9,740 nt of DNA from NCBI GenBank assembly GCA_017646885.1, contig JAGCLR010000225.1:1-9740 (forward strand). The letters are read 5' to 3'. Shown in pieces: positions 1 through 5,543 of the stretch. The notes under the pieces are model-generated. The model was not told where the DNA came from and ran no database searches. It was given only the letters and a program-made list of their open reading frames with translations. This DNA is from Methanobrevibacter sp. GTDB lineage: Archaea; Methanobacteriota; Methanobacteria; Methanobacteriales; Methanobacteriaceae. Each line of letters opens with the position of its first letter. Position 1 is the stretch's first letter. Made by a program: the position numbers and the translations under genes.

Positions 1-2297
1 ATCCAGATAACTCTAATATTCTTAGTGATTCTATCGATTCTGAATCTGAAGAGTCAATTGGAAATTCTTATACTAATCAATTATCTAATGAAGCTACTTC
101 CAGTTTAGGTGCAAGTGCAGATGATGCTGGAAATCAAGCAGGTTCAACTTTAAGTGAAGGGGAAGAGGACAATAGCCATGAGGCTGTATTTGAAGATTCA
201 AATTCCTCATCATCAACTGTAAAGACTGCAACCAGCATAACTGTGTCTAAGACCAAAATATACTCTGGAACTCCTATAGTTATTACATTAAAAGATAAGA
301 ATGGTAAAGTATTAAGTGGTAAAAAAGTTCAAATTAGCGTACCTAGTAAAAAAAGAGTTTTTACTATGACCACTGACTCTAAGGGACAGGTAAAGCTTAA
401 TTATCATAAGGTCGGAACTTTTAAAACTATTATCCAATTCAAAGGAGACAATTCCTTTAAGGCTTTTAAAATCACAAAATACATTAAGGTTTTAAAAAGC
501 GGAACCAGTTTAAAAGTTAAAAATACCACTGTTCCAAGATCAACTCCGTTGATTGTCACTTTAGTGAATAAGAAAAGCGGTGCTGGAATAGCAGGTAAAA
601 AGATCAAGTTTAGAATTCCTACATTTGGTAATAAAACTTATAAGATAGCTACCAATTCCAAAGGTCAAGCTAAACTTTTCGTAACCACTAAAAAGAATTT
701 TTCTGTTGTCATTAGTTATGCAGGTAATGATAATTTATACAAATCCTCAACAAAAGCATATGTAAAACCTATTAAGTGTAAAACATCATTATCCTATTCA
801 TCCACTTCCTTGAAGTATGGTGAGGATTTTGTTGTAAACCTTAAAAAATCCAATGGGGATCCTGTAAAGAACAAAAAGCTTATTGTTAAAGTAACCAATA
901 AGAACGTAACATACAACTTGAAAACTAATTCAAATGGAAAAGCAATTGTTCCTATAAAGTATCTCGGTACTTTAAAAATGAAAATTAGTTTCCCAGGAAA
1001 TGATATGTTTGTCAAATCATCTACAAAGGCTGATTTGACTGTTGAAAAAGGATCTACCAAAATAAAAGGTTCTGATGATTCTGTTGGAAAAGGATTTAAT
1101 TACTATATCACTTTAAAAAATTCCGCTGGAAAAGCTTTAGCGAATAAAAAAGTGACAATTACCTTTAACGACAAGACTTTTACCAAAACTACCAATTCAA
1201 AAGGGCAAGTTAGCTTGCAAATGAACTACAAGTTAGGAACCTATCCTATTGTAGTAAGTTATGATGGAAATAAGTATTATGATTCATCTAAGCTTTCAAC
1301 AAATGTTAAGATAGTTGAACCATCTATCAGCATTTCAAAAATCATTACTGCAGCTAAGGATTTAAAAGTCCGTGTCGAATACATCAATATTCTTAATAAG
1401 GAATACAGTGTAAATATTGATGGCAGAAAGTACACTATGGATGAATTTGCATATCTTATGGCTGGTGCTTTAACCAACATAAATAGCGGTTCAAAAGCAA
1501 ATGTAAAAATTAAGGATTTATCAAATAATTACAATTCCTCTGGAAGCAAGATTAGTGGTAAGTTATATAAAGCGGAATACCTCAAATTAGCAAAGAATGT
1601 TACAAGCTTTGTTAATGAAAATAAACGTATTCCAAATTACAAGCCAACTAATTTAGGTAAAATGGAAGCGAACCTTTACATTTATGCGTTTACTGCTGCA
1701 TTGGATTACTATGGCAACCATAAAAAATTGCCTTCTTACGTAACAGTTAAAACCAGTTTGGTCAGAGGAGGATACTCCATTTCCATTAGTCAAAATGGTA
1801 AAATCCTAAACTATAGGCAGATATTCGATTCAGACGTATTTGCTAAATACTTGAAAACAGGCGGTAAATCCGCACTCAATGATGCTATTAAAAAGAAAGC
1901 AAAACAATTAACCGCTGGATTGTCAAGCCCTAAGGCTAAGGCAAATGCTATCTTTGAATTTGTAAGGGATGACATTAGATACAATTTCTATACAAATTCA
2001 TTAAAAGGAGCAAAAGGAACTTTAAGTTCTAAAGGTGGTAACTGTTGTGATAAGGCTAACTTGATTGTAGCAATGTGCAGGTCTGTAGGTATTTATGCAA
2101 GATATTCCCATGCAAAGAACTGTAAATTCGCTAGCGGATTAAATACTGGTCACGTATGGGCTCAAGTTTACGATCCAATATCACAAACCTGGTATACTGC
2201 TGATGCAACAAGCCGCAGAAATGAATTAGGTAACATTAAGAATTGGAATACCAAATCTTATAATGAACCTAAGAATTATGCGCTTATACCATTCTAG
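1..2297 (+). CDS. Adhesin-like surface protein with Ig-like repeats, pseudomurein-binding repeats and transglutaminase-like domain (5' partial)
   Basis: The frame is open to the left edge (first full codon at position 3), so the start and the expected signal peptide are off-window; the GTG at 243 is an internal Val codon, used here as residue 1 for numbering. Order of parts: an acidic Ser/Asn/Asp/Glu-rich linker (about 3-230); four Lys-rich Ig-like repeats of about 90 residues (to residue 359); pseudomurein-binding-like segments around residues 365-413 and 447-502 (FVNENKRIPNY, HKKLPSYVTV); and a transglutaminase-like domain from about 545 to the end at 684. The likely triad is Cys601 (GGNCCDKAN), His637 (GHVWAQVY) and Asp654 (TADATS). 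This arrangement resembles pseudomurein endoisopeptidases PeiW/PeiP (peptidase family C71), so I infer a wall-bound cysteine peptidase or cross-linking enzyme acting outside the cell. No C-terminal membrane anchor is seen; binding through the pseudomurein repeats is the likely anchor. Substrate is not shown by sequence. Confidence 0.87.
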   Translation, partial: PDNSNILSDSIDSESEESIGNSYTNQLSNEATSSLGASADDAGNQAGSTLSEGEEDNSHEAVFEDSNSSSSTVKTATSITVSKTKIYSGTPIVITLKDKNGKVLSGKKVQISVPSKKRVFTMTTDSKGQVKLNYHKVGTFKTIIQFKGDNSFKAFKITKYIKVLKSGTSLKVKNTTVPRSTPLIVTLVNKKSGAGIAGKKIKFRIPTFGNKTYKIATNSKGQAKLFVTTKKNFSVVISYAGNDNLYKSSTKAYVKPIKCKTSLSYSSTSLKYGEDFVVNLKKSNGDPVKNKKLIVKVTNKNVTYNLKTNSNGKAIVPIKYLGTLKMKISFPGNDMFVKSSTKADLTVEKGSTKIKGSDDSVGKGFNYYITLKNSAGKALANKKVTITFNDKTFTKTTNSKGQVSLQMNYKLGTYPIVVSYDGNKYYDSSKLSTNVKIVEPSISISKIITAAKDLKVRVEYINILNKEYSVNIDGRKYTMDEFAYLMAGALTNINSGSKANVKIKDLSNNYNSSGSKISGKLYKAEYLKLAKNVTSFVNENKRIPNYKPTNLGKMEANLYIYAFTAALDYYGNHKKLPSYVTVKTSLVRGGYSISISQNGKILNYRQIFDSDVFAKYLKTGGKSALNDAIKKKAKQLTAGLSSPKAKANAIFEFVRDDIRYNFYTNSLKGAKGTLSSKGGNCCDKANLIVAMCRSVGIYARYSHAKNCKFASGLNTGHVWAQVYDPISQTWYTADATSRRNELGNIKNWNTKSYNEPKNYALIPF
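231..1319 (+). repeat. Four tandem Ig-like protein repeats within the adhesin
   Basis: Four protein-level repeats of about 90 residues, starting near nucleotides 231, 498, 777 and 1050. Each has the same skeleton: a beta strand after a Thr/Ser-rich start, a loop of the type KNSAGKALANKKV, then TNSKGQ, then a strand ending in SYxGNxxYxxS. Repeats 2, 3 and 4 all keep the TNSxGxA/V and GN motifs, and repeat 1 has TDSKGQ and KGDN. The copies are diverged, so they are not recent DNA duplications. They fit stalk-like domains that project a binding or catalytic end from the cell wall. Confidence 0.8.
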
Positions 2298-2322
2298 ATT
2301 GATTGATTATTTGATTGGATAG

Positions 2323-2368
2323 ATAGAATAATTCTTTTAAAGATTATTCTATAATTTTTATTTTTTTA
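2323..2368 (+). terminator. Hairpin plus U-rich tract after the adhesin gene
   Basis: Arms ATAGAATAA (2323-2331) and TTATTCTAT (2344-2352) are perfect reverse complements; the stem can extend by one A-T and one G-T pair, leaving a loop of about 8 bases. A T-rich run follows (2355-2367). It begins 26 bp after the stop codon and fits transcription end for the adhesin gene. Confidence 0.6.
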
Positions 2369-2384
2369 AATATTTTTTAATTAA

Positions 2385-2453
2385 ATTTTTATTTATTTTA
2401 ATTTATTTTAATTCTATTTTTATTTATTTTAATTTATTTTAGTTCTATTTTTA
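2385..2453. repeat. 31-bp AT-only-like tandem repeat, about 2.2 copies
   Basis: Copy 1 is 2385-2415, copy 2 is 2416-2446, and a partial third copy covers 2447-2453. The two full copies differ at one base (A at 2411, G at 2442). Each unit is built from ATTTTT followed by two ATTTATTTTA blocks and a short TTCT end. It lies in the spacer between the adhesin gene and the coaD-type gene. No function can be assigned; slippage in AT-rich DNA would explain it. Confidence 0.75.
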
Positions 2454-2523
2454 ATAATTTTGATTGATTCTAAATATTTTTCATATTTATTTGCCTTGCT
2501 ATTTTTAACTTATTTTCATTAAG

Positions 2524-2532
2524 TTTATATAA
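2524..2532 (+). promoter_or_regulatory. Candidate TATA box for the phosphopantetheine adenylyltransferase gene
   Basis: TTTATATAA lies 74 bp before the ATG at 2606. Archaeal transcription usually starts about 25 bp downstream of the box, giving an expected start near 2552-2556 and a leader of about 50 nt. No clear GGTG ribosome binding site precedes the ATG. The AT-rich spacer makes chance matches likely. Confidence 0.4.
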
Positions 2533-2605
2533 GTTTAAATTTAAATTTAAATTGTAGATTAATTGATTTTTTAAAACTGTTTTTAACAAATATTTATTGA
2601 TTATT

Positions 2606-3061
2606 ATGGCAAAGTATAAAAGAGTAGCTGTTGGAGGAACATTTGACAAGTTTCATTATGGCCATAGGAGCTTGATTGCCAAGGCTTTTGAAATTGGTGA
2701 AAATGTTGAAATAGGAGTCACTTCCAATGTTTTTGCAGGTCAGAAGGAAGGGGATATAGACTCTTGCAATGTTCGTATGGCTAATTTAAATGAATTCTTA
2801 GGTACAAAATATAAGAATTTCCATATTTCACGTTTGGATGATCCTTATGGACCAACAATTCATGATGAGGATTATGATGCCATTGTTGTAAGTGAGGAAA
2901 CAGAACCTAATGCTGTAAAAATCAATGAAATCAGAGTTAGTAAAGGCATGAAGCCACTTGACATAGTTGTTGTAAGCTTTGTCTTGGCAGATGATGGAAT
3001 ACCTATTTCTTCCACTCGTATACGTCAAGGAAAAATCAATCAGAAAGGCGAATTGATATAA
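2606..3061 (+). CDS. coaD: Archaeal phosphopantetheine adenylyltransferase
   Basis: This 151-residue protein belongs to the nucleotidyltransferase (cytidylyltransferase-like) superfamily, archaeal PPAT group (COG1019 type). It is expected to transfer AMP from ATP to 4'-phosphopantetheine, giving dephospho-CoA and pyrophosphate in the cytoplasm, the next-to-last step of coenzyme A synthesis. The N-terminal nucleotide-binding motif GGTFDKFHYGH is at residues 10-20, with the HxGH signature at 17-20; the C-terminal ISSTRIR motif at 134-140 closes the active site. Length is normal for the archaeal family. A TTG at 2597 would add three residues (MII), but the ATG at 2606 puts the first beta strand at the usual distance from the HxGH motif and is preferred. 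No strong ribosome binding site is visible. The gene is flanked by AT-rich spacers on both sides and is probably transcribed alone. Confidence 0.9.
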   Translation: MAKYKRVAVGGTFDKFHYGHRSLIAKAFEIGENVEIGVTSNVFAGQKEGDIDSCNVRMANLNEFLGTKYKNFHISRLDDPYGPTIHDEDYDAIVVSEETEPNAVKINEIRVSKGMKPLDIVVVSFVLADDGIPISSTRIRQGKINQKGELI

Positions 3062-3070
3062 TCAATTCCA

Positions 3071-3093
3071 TTTTTTCATTTTTTATTACTTTT
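3071..3093 (+). terminator. U-rich tract terminator after coaD
   Basis: Two T6 runs and a further T-rich stretch begin 10 bp after the stop codon, without a clear hairpin. Runs of U alone are sufficient terminators in many archaea. Further T-rich stretches follow to about 3165. Confidence 0.45.
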
Positions 3094-3355
3094 ATGGATT
3101 AAGTTCCGAATTCTTATTATTTCTTATTCATTTTTGCTTATTTTTTATTACTAATTTTTTCAGAGTTTTATCCTGTATTTTGAATTTAAACTATTTTTAT
3201 TGTTTATTTATTTGTTTCAACTGTTTAAATTTAATATTTTTTAAAAATTCATGTAATTTTCAAAAATATTTCATAGTTCCTTAAAATTAAATCGTTATGT
3301 TTATATATTCATGTCGATAAATATAGTATTAAATATATTAAAATTATTTAGTATA

Positions 3356-3364
3356 CTTTATATG
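3356..3364 (+). promoter_or_regulatory. Candidate TATA box for the polyferredoxin gene
   Basis: CTTTATATG lies about 40 bp before the ATG at 3403, which would place the transcript start near 3385 and give a leader of under 20 nt. Other TATA-like strings at 3299-3307 (TTTATATAT) and 3331-3340 (AAATATATTA) would give longer leaders. The weak purine string GTGGGA (3392-3397) before the ATG is the only possible ribosome binding site. Which box is used cannot be decided by eye. Confidence 0.35.
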
Positions 3365-3402
3365 ATATAACAATTAGATATTTATTTAAGTGTGGGATTG
3401 TT

Positions 3403-4371
3403 ATGATTTTTATTCAAAGAGATGGAAGCGAAACAAGAAAATTATCTTATGATAATAATGTATGTTTAGCATGTGGAATATGTGCTGACTCTTGTCCAAC
3501 CAGCTCCTTAGCTTTAGGGGATGTTTTAGGTATTGCAAGAGGCCAGATAGATGGAAACAAGCTTGCAATTGATGACGAAACTTGTGTTATTTGTGGTTTA
3601 TGTGCATCTGCTTGTCCATTCGGAGCATTGGACTTTGAAATTGATGGTTCAAGCTCTAAAGACTTAGCTGCTTATCCAACATGGACTCATGAATCTGCAA
3701 TTGATGATGAAGCATGTGAATTCTGTGGAAGATGTACAGTGGCATGTCCTCAAGATGCAATATTGTTCAAAAGAGAATTGCCTGACAGGAATGACTTGTT
3801 GAAAGGTGAAATTTCAATAAACGATGAGGAATGTATCTACTGTAGCGCTTGTGCTGAATTATGTCCAGCTGATGCAATCACTGTTGTTAATACTCCTGAT
3901 GCCTGTTCCATTGAAGTGGATGAGGATAAGTGTGTCTACTGTGGAGTATGTAAGAGAGTATGTCCTCAAGAAGCAATCAAAACAGTATGTATTACCTGTA
4001 TGCACAGTGATGAAATCGAAAAACCTGAAATCACTGGTGACATATTCATTGGATCCGATTGTATCAACTGTGGATGGTGTAAGGAAATCTGTCCTGTAGA
4101 TGCAGCAGAAGTCACCAAGCCATTTGATGGTGAAATTACAACTACAGAAGAAGACTGTATAGGCTGTGGATCCTGTGTAGACCTTTGTGCATGTAATGCA
4201 GTTGTTCTTGAAGACAATGTTGCTAAATTCAACGAGGAATACTGTGTTTTATGTGGTGCATGTACTAAAGTATGTCCTCAAGAAAGAATTGTTGTCAAAA
4301 GAACTGACATGAAATTAACTAACGTTTCATCAGCTTCTTGGAAAGCAACTTTAGAAAGATTACTTGATTAG
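3403..4371 (+). CDS. fwdF: Polyferredoxin, formylmethanofuran dehydrogenase subunit F type, eight [4Fe-4S] motifs
   Basis: This 322-residue cytoplasmic protein carries eight CxxCxxCxxxC motifs, starting at Cys21, 61, 105, 144, 177, 220, 252 and 281, so eight [4Fe-4S] clusters in four pairs are expected. Seven motifs end in CP; the seventh reads CIGCGSCVDLCAC, with Ala in place of Pro. An extra CITC (Cys196, Cys199) follows motif 5. Features such as GIARG near residue 44, NCGWC at 222-226 and KPFDGEI at 239-245 match what I recall of FwdF/FmdF, the electron-wire subunit that feeds low-potential electrons to tungsten or molybdenum formylmethanofuran dehydrogenase in the first, CO2-fixing step of methanogenesis. 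The subfamily is recognised from memory and is less certain than the polyferredoxin call. No other fwd or fmd gene is in the window, so this copy appears to be transcribed alone. Other options are polyferredoxins of the MvhB or Eha/Ehb types, which lack these linkers. Confidence 0.78.
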   Translation: MIFIQRDGSETRKLSYDNNVCLACGICADSCPTSSLALGDVLGIARGQIDGNKLAIDDETCVICGLCASACPFGALDFEIDGSSSKDLAAYPTWTHESAIDDEACEFCGRCTVACPQDAILFKRELPDRNDLLKGEISINDEECIYCSACAELCPADAITVVNTPDACSIEVDEDKCVYCGVCKRVCPQEAIKTVCITCMHSDEIEKPEITGDIFIGSDCINCGWCKEICPVDAAEVTKPFDGEITTTEEDCIGCGSCVDLCACNAVVLEDNVAKFNEEYCVLCGACTKVCPQERIVVKRTDMKLTNVSSASWKATLERLLD

Positions 4372-4398
4372 ATTGGAAATATTTAATTTCATTCAATT

Positions 4399-4424
4399 AA
4401 ATTTTCTTCAATCAATCTTTTTTA
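4399..4424 (+). terminator. U-rich tract after the polyferredoxin gene
   Basis: T-rich DNA with a T6 run at 4418-4423 begins about 28 bp after the stop codon. No strong hairpin precedes it. It is a probable first termination point for the polyferredoxin transcript. Confidence 0.4.
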
Positions 4425-4431
4425 TATTTAT

Positions 4432-4502
4432 AAAATAATAAATCTCCATTTAACAATTAGTTTGCGGGGGTTTTCTATTTAGTTAGAAAGATTTATTATT
4501 TT
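4432..4502. other. 14-bp perfect inverted repeat enclosing an inner hairpin and a G5 run; structured RNA or bidirectional terminator
   Basis: Arms at 4432-4445 (AAAATAATAAATCT) and 4489-4502 (AGATTTATTATTTT) are perfect reverse complements separated by 43 bases. Inside, TTCTA (4473-4477) and TAGAA (4484-4488) form a second hairpin with a 6-base loop, directly next to the 3' arm so the two helices could stack. A GCGGGGG string at 4464-4470 stands out in a very AT-rich spacer. On the + strand the structure is followed by a long T-rich run (4501-4525), as expected of a terminator. It lies between convergent genes. Whether it is an independent RNA, a 3' UTR structure or a small inverted-repeat element cannot be decided from one copy. 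Confidence 0.5.
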
Positions 4503-4586
4503 TTATTTTTTTTACTTTTTTTAACTTTTCAGCTATTTTTACTTAGCTTAAATTTATTTTTAGGATTTTTACCAGGATATTTTATT

Positions 4587-4781
4587 TTAATCTAATTTAT
4601 TAAGTAAAAAAATTCTTCCTTTAGAAAGAGTTTGATTGAAAAGGTCATTGATTTCCAAATTGATTTTATAGATGTAAGTTCCGCAAATGATTGAAATCAC
4701 TAAAATGGAACCTATCAACAAAATTACTTCAACACTTGTTTGGCCTTTATTGTCCAATTTAAGATATTTTAATTCTTTCAT
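4587..4781 (-). CDS. Small type IV pilin-like protein with class III signal peptide (second gene)
   Basis: A 64-residue protein with the archaeal class III signal peptide pattern: a short charged leader ending DNKG, then QTSVE (Gln14 to Glu18) and a hydrophobic helix at about residues 18-38. The family knowledge is that an EppA-type prepilin peptidase cuts between Gly and Gln, and the hydrophobic helix packs in the pilus core; Glu at +5 is the usual conserved residue. After cutting, only about 51 residues remain, with a short charged tail and no large head domain. The ATG at 4781 is the only reasonable start; its ribosome binding site is weak (GGTT). It lies 41 bp downstream of a second pilin-like gene on the same strand and is probably co-transcribed with it. 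I infer a minor pilin or accessory subunit. Confidence 0.75.
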   Translation of the reverse strand: MKELKYLKLDNKGQTSVEVILLIGSILVISIICGTYIYKINLEINDLFNQTLSKGRIFLLNKLD

Positions 4782-4822
4782 TATTTTTAACCATTTTAGA
4801 CATATATGAATGTTTTTCCAAT

Positions 4823-5083
4823 CTAATAAATGCTTACATTGTTTCTGATGGAACTTATGTCCTGTGTTGCATTCAATCCGCTTGCATTATTGCTGAAGTA
4901 AGATCTGTAAATCAACAGTCCTGCTAAAGCTATTACAATAACTCCTCCGAATAATAGAATATACTCTGCAGCTCCTTGACCTCTATTATCCCTTGAAATA
5001 GCTTCAATACTTGATTTAACATTATCTTTTATACTTTCAATTTGGCTTATGCCATTTTCATTTTCATATTTTTTAATAATCAT
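4823..5083 (-). CDS. Type IV pilin-like protein with class III signal peptide (first gene)
   Basis: An 86-residue protein with the pattern RDNRG then QGAAE (Gln36 to Glu40) followed by a strongly hydrophobic helix (about 41-60, [20 protein letters not shown]), the hallmark of archaeal class III signal peptide (DUF361-type) pilins. Cleavage before Gln36 would leave about 51 residues ending in a short polar tail with two NxS/T-type sites (NAS at 66-68, NAT at 71-73). The leader of 35 residues is long for this family. The start is supported by a strong ribosome binding site, GAGGTGA on the minus strand (5088-5094), four bases before the ATG; no other Met lies between it and the cut site. It is the first of two pilin-like genes. 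The prepilin peptidase and assembly ATPase are not in the window. Confidence 0.82.
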   Translation of the reverse strand: MIIKKYENENGISQIESIKDNVKSSIEAISRDNRGQGAAEYILLFGGVIVIALAGLLIYRSYFSNNASGLNATQDISSIRNNVSIY

Positions 5084-5087
5084 GATT

Positions 5088-5135
5088 TCACCTCATTTTG
5101 TTAAATAATTTCAGTGACTTATTATTTAAATATTG
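5088..5135 (-). promoter_or_regulatory. Candidate promoter and ribosome binding site of the pilin pair
   Basis: On the minus strand, CAATATTTAAATAAT (5135-5121) is a TATA-like element, giving an expected transcript start near 5105 or below and a short leader. GAGGTGA (5094-5088) matches the archaeal ribosome binding consensus and fixes the ATG at 5083. The ribosome binding site is firm; the TATA assignment is tentative in such AT-rich DNA. Confidence 0.5.
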
Positions 5136-5433
5136 TCTTTTTTTCTAATTTAGAAAACAATTTGAGGTTAATATTACAAATAAAGAATAATTTACTTGTT
5201 AATATAAATTTAACATTCATATTATCTTTTTTATTCATTTTAAAATATTATAATCATTTTTGAATTTTACAATCTTCATATAAATTGCCTATTCTCTCAA
5301 ATTTTATTTAATTTTTGTTTTTATTTATTTTAGACTATGAATTTATCACAGATTTCTTATTTTAATCGATTTTTTATTATAATTTAGTTTTTTTACTAAT
5401 TTTTAGGCCTTTTTTTATTAATTAAAAACAAAA
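5136..5433. other. AT-rich divergent spacer without recognised genes
   Basis: This is the centre of a 460-bp spacer between the divergently transcribed pilin pair and the 608-residue membrane protein gene. It is almost wholly A and T with long T runs. No ORF, tRNA or convincing conserved RNA was recognised. Its length is more than two simple promoters need. Confidence 0.5.
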
Positions 5434-5464
5434 TTATATAAATGATTAATATTATATATAAATA
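5434..5464 (+). promoter_or_regulatory. Candidate TATA boxes for the membrane protein gene
   Basis: Two TATA-like strings, TTATATAAAT (5434-5443) and TTATATATAAAT (5453-5464), lie 80-110 bp before the GTG at 5544. They predict transcript starts near 5463 or 5485 and leaders of 60-80 nt. The second would place the start inside the inverted repeat at 5469-5508. Confidence 0.45.
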
Positions 5465-5468
5465 TTAA

Positions 5469-5508
5469 TAATGGTTAATTTTTTATTATATGCTTAATTT
5501 AACCATTA
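5469..5508. promoter_or_regulatory. 10-bp inverted repeat near the predicted transcript start: possible operator
   Basis: TAATGGTTAA (5469-5478) and TTAACCATTA (5499-5508) are perfect reverse complements separated by 20 bases, so the half-sites are 30 bp apart centre to centre, about three helical turns. The position just downstream of two TATA-like boxes suits a repressor site. As RNA it could also form a 10-bp hairpin in the 5' leader. Confidence 0.4.
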
Positions 5509-5543
5509 ATTGATTGATTATTTGATATTTTTAGGTGGGTTAA

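Larger units (their letters stand above)
3062..3402. other. AT-rich spacer between coaD and the polyferredoxin gene
   Basis: This 341-bp stretch has no coding region I can support. Its left half is T-rich, fitting a terminator; its right third (from about 3290) holds several TATA-like strings and an 8-bp palindrome AGTATACT at 3350-3357 next to the nearest TATA-like box. No tRNA, small RNA or small ORF was recognised. Confidence 0.6.

Noticed and set aside
243..245. GTG as the start of the adhesin gene
   Set aside because: The same frame is open without a stop from 243 back to the left edge, codes for a typical Ser/Asp-rich linker, and the GTG falls inside the first strand of repeat 1 with no signal peptide after it.
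2385..2446. Possible CRISPR array, because of repeat units near 30 bp
   Set aside because: The copies are directly adjacent with no spacers, are almost pure A/T, and no cas gene is present.
2597..2605. TTG start adding three residues to coaD
   Set aside because: No ribosome binding site supports it, and the ATG at 2606 gives the normal family N-terminus.
3062..3402. tRNA or known riboswitch in the coaD-fwdF spacer
   Set aside because: No cloverleaf stems, no TTCGA-type T-arm and no GC-rich helices were found.
3824..4232. Overlapping ORFs on both strands inside the polyferredoxin gene
   Set aside because: They are out-of-frame reflections of the Cys-rich gene, with no ribosome binding sites or family features.
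4432..4502. Insertion sequence remnant bounded by terminal inverted repeats
   Set aside because: No transposase fragment and no clear target-site duplication; the arms are AT-rich and a hairpin explanation is simpler, though a small inverted-repeat element is not excluded.
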